Assembly: GCA_045634005.1 (NCBI GenBank)
Contig: JAZQZL010000047.1
Span: forward strand, 1-25,308
Source: Flemingiibacterium sp045634005
Lineage (GTDB): Bacteria; Bacillota; Clostridia; Oscillospirales; CAG-272
DNA: 25,308 nucleotides
Reading direction: 5' to 3'
Below are positions 1 to 8,122 of the stretch, one piece after another. The translations under genes were made by a program, and so were the position numbers. Under the pieces are notes generated by a model. It was not told the DNA's origin. It worked only from the letters and a program-made list of their open reading frames with translations, and did not search any database. The stretch's first letter is position 1. Every line of letters begins with the position of its first letter.

Positions 1-1
1 T

Positions 2-67
2 ACCACTGCTGATACAGATAAATGGAGTAGTTCTAACCCCGATGCAGGCGCAGAGGATGAATTTTGA
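2..67 (+). CDS. C-terminal end of an unidentified protein (partial)
   Basis: Frame 2 is open from the left edge to a TGA at 65-67 and gives 21 residues ending in an acidic tail (DAGAEDEF). The composition looks like a coding end rather than intergenic DNA, and a bidirectional terminator lies about 130 bases downstream with nothing in between. Too little is present to name a family. A 21-codon open stretch can also occur by chance, so the call is tentative. Confidence 0.4.
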   Translation, partial: TTADTDKWSSSNPDAGAEDEF

Positions 68-195
68 GCTTGCGTTCAGTGTTGTAAGGAACGTATTCTA
101 AAAAATGTGTTGGATGGATTATGCAGTTTTAAAGAAAAATGAAAACGTGACATAAAATCGCCGACTTAATTTTGTAATGGATTCATTATACAGCG

Positions 196-227
196 AAAAA
201 ACAGCCACCGACAGGTGGCTGTTTTTG
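196..227. terminator. Bidirectional intrinsic terminator
   Basis: A perfect 9-bp stem (ACAGCCACC at 201-209 with GGTGGCTGT at 214-222, loop GACA) is followed by TTTTTGTGT on the plus strand. On the minus strand it is followed by six T, because AAAAAA precedes the stem. It lies just after the AraC stop codon on the minus strand and after the partial gene on the plus strand, so it can end both transcripts. Confidence 0.85.
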
Positions 228-233
228 TGTGCG

Positions 234-1040
234 CTATGCGTTTCCGTGCACCTGCCGCCGGTATTCCGACGGCGAGCATCCGGTTTCCTTTTTAAACGCT
301 CTTGCAAAGTAGTTAGTGTCGGAGAAGCCGCAGGACGCGGCGATCTCCGTGACGTTCATATCGGTAAGACGCAAGAGCGTCGTTGCCTTGTTTATGCGTA
401 TGTCGAGTAGGTACTTCGTTACCGGCACACCGAATACCTCCTTGAACGCACACGAAAAATATGAATATGTATAGTGCGACATCTCGGCGAGTGTTTCGGC
501 ACTTATTTTGGCAGCGTAGTTGGAGTGCAGATAGGTTGCGATAAGATTCATCTTTTGGGATTTTTCGCTTTTTTCTTCAATCGCTGTCGGCGTTATAGCT
601 TTTGCCGCGTGAGTTTTGCAAAGGTGCCCGATGAGGTGGAAGATGTACCCCTTGAGAGTGTATACGTCGGCATCGTCCGTGCTTTGCGCCAGCTCGATTA
701 TTTTGAATATAAGTGAGCTTGTGACCGTATCTCTCACGATATTGTTGAAGATGTAGTGCTTCTGATCGAAAAAGGTCGGGTGGAGCTTGAATTTGAAGCA
801 TTCGCAATCCTCCTCGCCTATGCCCTCGTGAAGCTCGTTTGCGTTGATTATAAGGCAGTCGTGCTTTTTCAGCTCAAGAGTCTGTGCGCCGCATCTGACT
901 GTTAAGCTGCCGCGCAGAATGAACTGAAATTCTATGTGCTCGTGCCAGTGGAGAGGGAATATGCTTGGCTCGCCCGCAGGGACGATAGTTATGCCGGTGC
1001 TTGTGTGCCGGCTTTTTTCGTATAATTCTATCTTGTTCAT
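234..1040 (-). CDS. AraC-family transcriptional regulator with cupin sensor domain
   Basis: This 268-residue protein has the usual AraC layout. Residues 1-90 form a cupin-like beta-barrel with clustered histidines (HWHEH at 31-35), which in this family binds a small ligand, often a sugar. Residues about 165-263 carry the double helix-turn-helix; the second is very typical (VTEIAASCGFSDTNYFARAF, then a GCSPSEYRR ending). A GGTGAT SD precedes the ATG. It is divergent from the DUF4450 gene pair, sharing an intergenic region of about 157 bases, so it most likely controls those genes as a local activator. The inducer cannot be read from sequence. Only a weak promoter candidate is visible (TTGTTA, 16-bp spacer, TATTTT, minus strand at 1073-1100). 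The family call is firm; the target assignment is inference from position. Confidence 0.93.
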   Translation of the reverse strand: MNKIELYEKSRHTSTGITIVPAGEPSIFPLHWHEHIEFQFILRGSLTVRCGAQTLELKKHDCLIINANELHEGIGEEDCECFKFKLHPTFFDQKHYIFNNIVRDTVTSSLIFKIIELAQSTDDADVYTLKGYIFHLIGHLCKTHAAKAITPTAIEEKSEKSQKMNLIATYLHSNYAAKISAETLAEMSHYTYSYFSCAFKEVFGVPVTKYLLDIRINKATTLLRLTDMNVTEIAASCGFSDTNYFARAFKKETGCSPSEYRRQVHGNA

Positions 1041-1105
1041 TTTATCACCATGAAATTATGCTATAAAATCATAAAATAATGATAGCGGTTTTTTTAACAA
1101 TATTG

Positions 1106-1111
1106 TATAAT
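1106..1111 (+). promoter_or_regulatory. Candidate -10 box of the first DUF4450 gene
   Basis: A perfect TATAAT lies in the divergent intergenic region, but the position 17 bp upstream holds TAGCGG rather than a -35 box. A good -10 without a -35 fits a promoter that depends on an activator, and the divergent AraC protein is the obvious candidate. The gene has a strong AGGAGG SD at 1186-1191, 6 nt before the ATG. Confidence 0.5.
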
Positions 1112-1197
1112 AAAGTTGAGGATTTGTCAAGTTTATACTGCAAAAAATCTTCAAGAATATTATCTATGGCATATAGATCGATTACAGGAGGAATTGT

Positions 1198-4100
1198 ATG
1201 AGAGCAAATACGCGTTATACCGCTACGGAAAACGGCTTCGCCATCAGCGGAAGCTCTGAATTTTTCAACAGAACGCTCTACGGCTCACACAAAAATGACG
1301 ACAGGTATGCGCGCTTCTTTACCTTCGCAGGCGACGTTCCGATGTTCCTCGGTGCAACGTCAGACTGGGTTAAGAATGACGTAACCTTATACGACAAGTG
1401 CGGTCAGCTTCACAGCGGTCTTGCGATCACCCCCGGCACAAGCTCGCCGTTCTGGTACTCGCAGGATATCGACACCACGTCCCGTTGGTTCCACGACTGT
1501 GACGACGTTCGCGCAGAATTCAAGAACGGCTGGATGGAATATCAAATGTCGCAGTTTTCTGCGTGGTTCCCGGACGTTCGCGTAAACGTTGAGGCGTATC
1601 CGCTTCTTCCTGACGACGGCTATCTCGTTCACTACAGAATAACCACCGACCAGCACGTTTACTTCACCGCAGGCTTTGGCGGTCTTGCAGAACGCGCACG
1701 CTGCGGCAGATTTGAATATAAGGGCGTTTCTCAGCGTAACTTCAGCGAGCTTGACTCCAAGGGTAACGTTATCGAGCTCGGTCGTAACCGCGCTGTTATT
1801 ACCCAGAAGGAGGACGGCAGAAACGTAAGAGTCGCAACCAGCTTTGACGCGAATTTCGAGCTTGGCTCCGCTAAGTCGATGAAGACTCCGTACGCCGGTA
1901 TGTTCCTTGGAAGCACTCCCGAAAATGAGGACGACGGCGTTGTAAAGATCTCCGTTGCGATCGATCCCGGCAAGGTGCTTGACGGCTACATCATTGTGGT
2001 TTACGATGAGGATGAGGCAACTCTCGACAAGTACCTCGCGATGAAGGATCCCATAAACTATATAAAGCAGCAGCTCTACGCGAAATACGCGTGCATCGAC
2101 GTTGCTACACCCGAGAAGTCCCTCGACCTCACTATCGCGCCGACCGTTATGGCTATCGACGCCTCCTGGCATAAGGACTCCTTCCACCACGGCTCTTTCG
2201 CTTATCACACCCCGTTCCTCGGATGGAGAAACTGGTATGCTCCTACCGCACTCGGTTGGGGTGAGAGAGTTGAGAAGACAATGGCGATGTGGCTCTCCTA
2301 CATCACCCGCGGTGACATCAAGGACGAGCGCGTTTGGTACGATTACGGCCCTATGGACAGCTTCTCTGCGGCTTGCGGAAGATACCATAAGCTTGAAAAT
2401 CCCGTTGGTAAGCTTCCCGCATACTTTGCAAACAAGCCGGGCGAGATTGGTCAGCCCAGATATTTGGCATACAATATGCAGGAATGTGCGCTCGATATGA
2501 TGCTTTACTATATCGAGTGGTCGGGCAATCTCGAGCTTGCTGAAAAGTACTTCGACGATATGTGCTCGATGGCAGACTTCGAAACCAGAATTTACGATCC
2601 CGACGGAATCGGCCTGTATCAGAACCAGCTCAACACCTGGATCTCCGACGGTCATAACTATAACGGTGCAGGCTGTGCACAGTCTACCGCATACAACTAC
2701 CGTGCTAACCTCGTTCTCGCGAAGATCGCGAAGAAGATCGGCCGCGACGGCTCGGTTTACGAAAAGCGCGCTGAAAAGATCAAGAAGGCACTCAACGAAA
2801 AGCTTTGGATGCCGAACGACGGCGTTATCGCGGAATCGCTTGATGTTATCGGTAACTGCCTCTTGCATCCGTCCGTAGAGCTTCCTACCGTGTACCACGT
2901 TATGGACTCCGAGATGATCGACGACTTCAAGGCGTACAGAACACTCAAGTTTACCGAAAATCATCTCAAGAGCGCTACCACTCCCGGCTCGAACGGCAGA
3001 CTCTGCTATTCGTCTAACTGGCTTCCGAAGAAGTATTCGCAGTGCGGTATTTTCCCGCAGGAAAACGCACATCTCGCGCTCGTATACTACAAGCTCGGTC
3101 TTAAGGACGCAGCCAAGAAGATCCTCGACGGTATCGCTGACTGCTACTTCACCGGCAGAAACCCCGGTATGGCACCTCACGTGCAGTCGCCTATGGGTAC
3201 TAACGACCTCGGTGATATGGACTTCTCCGACGTATCGAGTACATACCTGCGCCTCGTTGTAGAGGGCCTGTTCGGTATCAGAATCGACAATATGGACGAT
3301 ATCATCCGCATCGAGCCCGGCTTCCCGAACGATTGGGATCACGCGAGCCTCGAGCTTGTCGACATCTCGCTTAACTACACCAGACGCGGCAATCAGGAGA
3401 TCTTCAACATCTCCTCTGACAGAGCAGAGAAGAAGGTATTCAGAATTCCTATGCGCTCCACCGCGCTCGAGGCAGTTATGCTCGACGGCGCTCCCGTTGA
3501 GTACGAGATCGTAGCTGCGCCCAATAACAGCTTTATTAAGGTCGTTGTTGACAAGGTCGGCAGATTCCAGCTTCGTGTAATGCACGCTGCAGGCGAGCTT
3601 CCTGTTGCTGATTATCAGAAAAGCGTTCTCGCAGGCAACCAGATCTCGTTTGAGGTTAAGGGTGGTGAGCTTGCCGAGGTATTCGACGTATCCGAGGTTC
3701 TTGAGAACATCAAGATCGTTGGCAACAAGGTTTACGCAACCGCAAAGGACGTCGCGGGTGACCACACTCTCTTCCTTCGCGTCGTAAACGGCGAGTATAA
3801 CGCTTGGCTCGCGGCTGACTACGATATCATCGGCGAAGAAAAGGTTCTCCCCGAGCTTGAAAACAAGCCCTTCGTTCCTGTTGACCTCTCGAAGTTCTTC
3901 AACTGTAATATGATGGACATCCACTCGAAGGATTACCTCACTCCCAGACCGAAGGGATACTCGATGAGCCTCTTCAGAAACGGACGTTACTCGCATAACA
4001 AGCCCGAGGGCGGTAAGACGAGAGATAAGAACGGCAATCTTGTTCTGCGTATGGACGACTCCTACTTCAGAACCTCCGGCGGCACCGTATATTCGCCCTC

Positions 4101-4512
4101 CGGAATTCCGTTCGCAACTCCTGCAGAGAACGAGAACCTCGCTTGTATTTCGATCTACGACGTATTCCCGACGGACATTACCGTTCCGCTTGACGGAAAG
4201 GGACAGGAGCTTGCGCTTCTCTTTATCGCGGCTGCGTTTAACCTCCACGCCGGTGTTGAAAACATTCGCGTAACCGTTAAATACAAGGACGGCACCTCGG
4301 CTGACACGAGCCTTATGTATCCGTTCGAGGTTGATGACTGGCTTACCGCGGCTGTTACTGACAAGGCAGAGGTATTCTACTTCAACAACTTCAACCACGC
4401 TACCGTTAAGAGAATCAGACTCGATCCCGAAAAGGAGCTTGAAAGCGTTAAGCTTGAGGCTATTGCAAACGAACTTATCTTCGGTCTTGCAGGCATCAGC
4501 GTAAGCAAGTAA
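1198..4512 (+). CDS. DUF4450-type six-hairpin glycosidase-like protein, copy 1
   Basis: The protein has 1,104 residues and no signal peptide, so it is cytoplasmic and would act on imported oligosaccharides. The N-terminal FNRTLYGSHKND...FTFAGDVP block matches the (F)NRALYG...AGDLPEF signature I recall for DUF4450 proteins of Bacteroides and Clostridia. Layout: N-terminal beta-sandwich about 1-290; helical barrel-like region about 300-690 with acidic motifs typical of (alpha/alpha)6 glycosidases (NMQECALDMM near 425, NTWISDGHNYNG near 479, FPQENAHLA near 619, DMDFSDVSSTYLRL near 674); middle beta region; C-terminal beta-sandwich from about 895 ending in GISVSK. All of these are conserved in the next gene. 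The catalytic residues and substrate are not known to me. The start is fixed by AGGAGG 6 nt upstream and by alignment with copy 2. It is probably induced by the divergent AraC regulator. Confidence 0.85.
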   Translation: MRANTRYTATENGFAISGSSEFFNRTLYGSHKNDDRYARFFTFAGDVPMFLGATSDWVKNDVTLYDKCGQLHSGLAITPGTSSPFWYSQDIDTTSRWFHDCDDVRAEFKNGWMEYQMSQFSAWFPDVRVNVEAYPLLPDDGYLVHYRITTDQHVYFTAGFGGLAERARCGRFEYKGVSQRNFSELDSKGNVIELGRNRAVITQKEDGRNVRVATSFDANFELGSAKSMKTPYAGMFLGSTPENEDDGVVKISVAIDPGKVLDGYIIVVYDEDEATLDKYLAMKDPINYIKQQLYAKYACIDVATPEKSLDLTIAPTVMAIDASWHKDSFHHGSFAYHTPFLGWRNWYAPTALGWGERVEKTMAMWLSYITRGDIKDERVWYDYGPMDSFSAACGRYHKLENPVGKLPAYFANKPGEIGQPRYLAYNMQECALDMMLYYIEWSGNLELAEKYFDDMCSMADFETRIYDPDGIGLYQNQLNTWISDGHNYNGAGCAQSTAYNYRANLVLAKIAKKIGRDGSVYEKRAEKIKKALNEKLWMPNDGVIAESLDVIGNCLLHPSVELPTVYHVMDSEMIDDFKAYRTLKFTENHLKSATTPGSNGRLCYSSNWLPKKYSQCGIFPQENAHLALVYYKLGLKDAAKKILDGIADCYFTGRNPGMAPHVQSPMGTNDLGDMDFSDVSSTYLRLVVEGLFGIRIDNMDDIIRIEPGFPNDWDHASLELVDISLNYTRRGNQEIFNISSDRAEKKVFRIPMRSTALEAVMLDGAPVEYEIVAAPNNSFIKVVVDKVGRFQLRVMHAAGELPVADYQKSVLAGNQISFEVKGGELAEVFDVSEVLENIKIVGNKVYATAKDVAGDHTLFLRVVNGEYNAWLAADYDIIGEEKVLPELENKPFVPVDLSKFFNCNMMDIHSKDYLTPRPKGYSMSLFRNGRYSHNKPEGGKTRDKNGNLVLRMDDSYFRTSGGTVYSPSGIPFATPAENENLACISIYDVFPTDITVPLDGKGQELALLFIAAAFNLHAGVENIRVTVKYKDGTSADTSLMYPFEVDDWLTAAVTDKAEVFYFNNFNHATVKRIRLDPEKELESVKLEAIANELIFGLAGISVSK

Positions 4513-4532
4513 GCTACTCTTAAATAGAAAAC

Positions 4533-4557
4533 CACCGCTTTTGCGGTGCTTTTTTGT
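4533..4557 (+). terminator. Intrinsic terminator after DUF4450 copy 1
   Basis: A CACCGC stem (4533-4538), TTTT loop and GCGGTG (4543-4548) are followed by a CTTTTTT tract. It lies about 20 bases past the stop codon and separates transcription of the two paralogues. Confidence 0.85.
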
Positions 4558-4615
4558 ATTTTTTGTGTGAATGTGTTTTGGGTGAAAAAATAATACCGAA
4601 AAATGCGAAAAAGAG

Positions 4616-4644
4616 TGGAAAAATTTCCGTTTTTAGTGTATAAT
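4616..4644 (+). promoter_or_regulatory. Promoter of DUF4450 copy 2
   Basis: TATAAT at 4639-4644 is preceded at 17-bp spacing by TGGAAA (4616-4621, four of six matches to TTGACA). The 11-base block TGTATAATAAA occurs in front of both copies, so the promoters may be related. With the terminator upstream, copy 2 appears to have its own transcript and a leader of roughly 110 nt. Confidence 0.55.
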
Positions 4645-4663
4645 AAAATCATAAGTATAAAAT

Positions 4664-4746
4664 TTGGAGGATAGCGTGAAGGCTTGTTTGACGTAAGCGA
4701 ACAATAACTGTTCACGCACCAAAGTATAATGTGCCGCCACGGCGGC
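4664..4746 (+). promoter_or_regulatory. Structured 5' leader of DUF4450 copy 2
   Basis: The leader has an outer inverted repeat GCGTGAA (4674-4680) with TTCACGC (4711-4717). A partly complementary inner pair (TTGTTT with GAACAA, one wobble) sits inside it. A second GC-rich hairpin, GCCGC with GCGGC (4733-4746), lies just before the gene's SD. A strong SD (GGAGG, 4666-4670) sits far upstream of the gene and instead serves a tiny ORF. Together these suggest post-transcriptional control, but no known riboswitch family is recognised. Confidence 0.35.
4676..4696 (+). CDS. Possible 6-codon leader peptide
   Basis: GTG start, five further codons, then TAA; the predicted peptide is MKACLT. A GGAGG SD ends 5 nt before the GTG, better placed than the SD of many full genes. 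The ORF overlaps the left arm of the leader inverted repeat, so translating it would open that stem. It may be fortuitous: no strong codon bias or homologue can be judged at this length. Confidence 0.25.
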   Translation: MKACLT

Positions 4747-4761
4747 GGAATGGAGATGTTT

Positions 4762-7700
4762 ATGAGAAACGATACACATTACTGTCCGACAGAAAACGGC
4801 TTTGCCATAAGCGGCAGCTCCGAGGTCTTTAACAGAACCCTCTACGGCTCCCACAAAAACGACTATAAGCCCGAGCGCTTCTTCACCTTCGCAGGCGACG
4901 CACCGCAGTTTATGGGCGCTATATCCGACTGGACAAAGTCGATGGTCACGCTTTATGAAAAGTGCGGAGTTTTAAATAGCGGTCTTGCTATAACCCCCGG
5001 AAGCCGCTCGAGATTTTACTATTCCGACGACATCGACCAGACCTCTCTCTGGTTCCACGATTCGGATGATGTTCGCGCCGAATTCAAAAACGGCTGGATG
5101 GAGTATAAGCTCACGCAGATTTCGTCCTGGTTCCCGAAGGTGAACGTTGCAATCGAGGCGTATCCGCTTCTCCCCGATGACGGCTACCTCGTGCACTACA
5201 GAATAGAAACAAATCAGCGCGTTCACTTCGCGGCAGGCTTTGCCGGCATAACCGACGGTGAAAACTGCGGCAGATTTGAGTACAAGGGCATACCGAATCG
5301 CTATTTCGCGGCGAAGGATGTGAGGGGGAATACGGTTGAGATCGGCGAAAACCGCGCGACTCTCACTCACACCGACGGCAAGAGTATGAGGATCGCAACG
5401 AGCTTCCCGGCGAAGTTCGGCATCGGCTCGGCGAAGGCTATGTCGGAGCGTTATCCGAGTATGTTCCTCGGAAGCGAGCCCGAAAATGACGACGATAAGG
5501 CTGTAAAGATCTCGGCTGTAATCGAGCCGGGACAGGTGCTTGACGGCTACGTTATCGCTGTCTACAACGCTGACGAGGCGACGCTCGATAAGTATCTTTC
5601 GATGAAGAATCCCGTCGGATACATAAAGCAGCAGCTTTACGCGAAGTATGCCTGCATCGACGTTTCCACGCCCGAGAGGACGCTCGATCTTACGATCGCG
5701 CCTACCGTTATGGCGATGGACGCATCGTGGCACAAGGACGCCTTCAACCACGGCTCCGTAGCTTACCACACGCCGTTCCTCGGCTGGCGAAATTGGTATG
5801 CACCCACCGCACTCGGTTGGGGTGACAGAGTTGAAACGACGATGGCGATGTGGCTTTCGCATATCGAGCGCGGCGACGTGAGCAAGGAGCGCGTTTGGTA
5901 CGACGACACGCCTATCCCGAGAGAGGGAAGAAAGTTCTACCGCAACTATCACAAGATCGAGAACGCTGTCGGCAGACTTCCCGCGTATTTTGAGAGCGAC
6001 GGCACGCCCGCATTCGGTCCGTACAATATGCAGGAATGCGCGCTTGATATGATGCTCTACTACATCGAGTGGTCGGGCAACCTTAAGCTTGCAGAGCGCT
6101 TCTTTGACGATATGTGCGCGATGGCGGACTATGAAACGCGCGTGTTCGATCCGGATAATGACGGACTCTATCAGAATATGCTCAACACCTGGATCTCCGA
6201 CGGACACAACTACAACGGCGGCGGCTGTGCACAGTCTACGGCATTAAATTACCGCGCAAATCTTGTGCTCTCGAAGATCGCGAAGAAGATCGGACGCTAC
6301 GGCGAGCGCTTTGAAATACGCGCAGAGAAGATAAGAAAGGCGCTCAACGAAAAGCTGTGGCTGCCTTATGAGGGCGTTATCGCGGAGAGCCTCGACACGA
6401 TCGGCAACTGCCTCATACATCCGTCCGTGGAGCTTGCGAGCGTATACCACGTTATGGACTCCGAGATGATCGACGACTTCAGGGCATACAGAACCCTCAA
6501 GTTCACGGAAAATCACATAAGCAACGTTACAACCGTCGGCTCGGACGGCAGACTCTGCTATTCGTCCGATTGGCTTCCCAAGCAGTATTCGCAGTGCGTG
6601 CTTGCACCTGCGGAAAACGCGCACCTCGCACTTGTTTACTTTAAGCTCGGTCTTAAAGAGGCGGCGAAGAAGATCCTTGACGGTATCGCAGACTGCTACT
6701 TTACGGGCAAAAATCCCGGTATGGCGCCGCACGTTCAGTCCGAGCGCGGCACTTGTGACCTCGGCGATATGGACTTCTCCGACGTGTCGAGCACATATCT
6801 GCGCCTTGTAGTTGAGGGACTTTTCGGTATCAGAATCAAGAACCTTGATAACGTTATAGAGATCCAGCCCGGCTTCCCAGATGAGTGGGAGCACGCGAGC
6901 CTTACGCTTAAGGACATCGCGCTCCATTACGACAGACGCGGCAATCAGGAGATATTCAACATCTACTGCGAGAGGGCGGAGAAGAAGCTCATCAGAATCC
7001 CTATGCGCGCAACCGAGATCGAAGCCGTGATGCTCGACGACGAGCCTGTGGCATATGAGATCGTGGCGGCTCCGAACAACAGCTTTATTAAAGTTGCAGT
7101 TGAGAAGGTCGGCAGATTCCAGCTTCGCGTAATGCACGCAGAGGGGGCGCTTCCCGAGGTTATTTGCCCCGAGTCTGTGCTTGACGGCGGCAAGATCGCA
7201 TTCGAGGTAAATGGTGCGGAGCTTGTCGAGGTGCACGACGTGTCCGAGGTGCTCGACGGTATAAGAATCGTCGGCAACAAGGTCTACGCGACGGCAAAGA
7301 ACGTCCCCGGAGACCACACGTTTTTCATTCGTGTAAAGAAGGGCGAGTACGACGCTTGGCTCGCGGCTGACTACAACATTCTCGTTGAGGATACCATAGA
7401 GGAGCCGCTTGAAGAAAAGCCGTTTGAGCCTGTTGATATCAGTAGCTTCTTCAACTGCGAGGTAATGGAGGTCCACGAGCAGGCTTATACAAGCCCGAAG
7501 CCGAAGGGATACTCAATCGGTCTGTTCTACAACGGACGCTACTCGCACAACTGGAATCAGTTCGCACACGGTAAATTCTTCGTTGACGACTCGAATCTGC
7601 GCAACTCCGGCGGCACCGTATATTCCCCCTCGGGCATTCCGTTCACAACGCCCGCAGAGGGTAACAATCTCGCGTGCATCTCGGCGTTTGACGTGTTCCC

Positions 7701-8043
7701 GACGGCTATGACGTTCCCGATCAGCGGCAAGGGGCAGGAGATCGCGGTGATGTTTATCGCGAGCGCGTACTGTATGCAGTCGCACGTCGAAAACGTACGC
7801 ATAACAGTCACCTATGCCGATGGCACGACGAGCGATACGAGCCTTGTTTACCCGTTCGACATCGACGACTGGTTCACGTCCGCGCTGACGACAAGATCGG
7901 AGATATTCTACTTCAACGAGTTTAACCACGCAACCGTTAAGAGAGTAAGGGTCGATCCCGAAAAGGAGCTTGCAAGCGTCAAGCTTGAGGCTATTGCAAA
8001 CGAGGTCATTATGGGCATCGTCGGCATAAGCGTAAGCAAGTAA
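4762..8043 (+). CDS. DUF4450-type six-hairpin glycosidase-like protein, copy 2
   Basis: A 1,093-residue paralogue of the preceding gene, collinear over its whole length with only small indels and ending in the same GISVSK. The FNRTLYGSHKND block, the NMQECALDMM, NTWISDGHNYNG and DMDFSDVSSTYLRL motifs and the C-terminal sandwich are all kept, so both copies should be active. I chose the ATG at 4762 because GGAG at 4752-4755 is correctly spaced and the protein then aligns from residue 1 with copy 1 (MRNDTHY against MRANTRY). The longer form from ATG 4729 adds 11 residues without an SD. No signal peptide is present. Differences cluster around residues 385-410 (DTPIPREGRKFYRNYH in place of DYGPMDSFSAACGRYH), which could mean altered specificity. 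It was most likely formed by tandem duplication; the function is probably oligosaccharide hydrolysis, substrate unknown. Confidence 0.85.
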   Translation: MRNDTHYCPTENGFAISGSSEVFNRTLYGSHKNDYKPERFFTFAGDAPQFMGAISDWTKSMVTLYEKCGVLNSGLAITPGSRSRFYYSDDIDQTSLWFHDSDDVRAEFKNGWMEYKLTQISSWFPKVNVAIEAYPLLPDDGYLVHYRIETNQRVHFAAGFAGITDGENCGRFEYKGIPNRYFAAKDVRGNTVEIGENRATLTHTDGKSMRIATSFPAKFGIGSAKAMSERYPSMFLGSEPENDDDKAVKISAVIEPGQVLDGYVIAVYNADEATLDKYLSMKNPVGYIKQQLYAKYACIDVSTPERTLDLTIAPTVMAMDASWHKDAFNHGSVAYHTPFLGWRNWYAPTALGWGDRVETTMAMWLSHIERGDVSKERVWYDDTPIPREGRKFYRNYHKIENAVGRLPAYFESDGTPAFGPYNMQECALDMMLYYIEWSGNLKLAERFFDDMCAMADYETRVFDPDNDGLYQNMLNTWISDGHNYNGGGCAQSTALNYRANLVLSKIAKKIGRYGERFEIRAEKIRKALNEKLWLPYEGVIAESLDTIGNCLIHPSVELASVYHVMDSEMIDDFRAYRTLKFTENHISNVTTVGSDGRLCYSSDWLPKQYSQCVLAPAENAHLALVYFKLGLKEAAKKILDGIADCYFTGKNPGMAPHVQSERGTCDLGDMDFSDVSSTYLRLVVEGLFGIRIKNLDNVIEIQPGFPDEWEHASLTLKDIALHYDRRGNQEIFNIYCERAEKKLIRIPMRATEIEAVMLDDEPVAYEIVAAPNNSFIKVAVEKVGRFQLRVMHAEGALPEVICPESVLDGGKIAFEVNGAELVEVHDVSEVLDGIRIVGNKVYATAKNVPGDHTFFIRVKKGEYDAWLAADYNILVEDTIEEPLEEKPFEPVDISSFFNCEVMEVHEQAYTSPKPKGYSIGLFYNGRYSHNWNQFAHGKFFVDDSNLRNSGGTVYSPSGIPFTTPAEGNNLACISAFDVFPTAMTFPISGKGQEIAVMFIASAYCMQSHVENVRITVTYADGTTSDTSLVYPFDIDDWFTSALTTRSEIFYFNEFNHATVKRVRVDPEKELASVKLEAIANEVIMGIVGISVSK

Positions 8044-8060
8044 TAAGCAGATAAAAAGGG

Positions 8061-8092
8061 AAGGGCTGACCGATAAGGTCAGCCCTTTTGTT
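8061..8092. terminator. Bidirectional intrinsic terminator between convergent operons
   Basis: A perfect 11-bp stem (AAGGGCTGACC, 8061-8071) pairs with GGTCAGCCCTT (8077-8087) around loop GATAA, followed by TTTTGTTTT on the plus strand. On the minus strand the stem is followed by CCCTTTTTAT. It serves DUF4450 copy 2 and the end of the minus-strand SLH operon. Confidence 0.88.
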
Positions 8093-8122
8093 TTAATGTG
8101 TTATTGAGTCTTTATCGCTCAA

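Noticed and set aside
1387..4398. A 1,003-codon open frame antisense to DUF4450 copy 1, and similar ones opposite copy 2 (4972-6207, 6244-7476)
   Set aside because: The product has no recognisable domains and is low in motif content. Such long antisense frames arise from codon bias in strongly expressed genes; both paralogues show them in the same relation.
4729..4761. Upstream ATG extending DUF4450 copy 2 by 11 residues
   Set aside because: It has no SD, and the added residues do not align with copy 1. The ATG at 4762 has GGAG at correct spacing.
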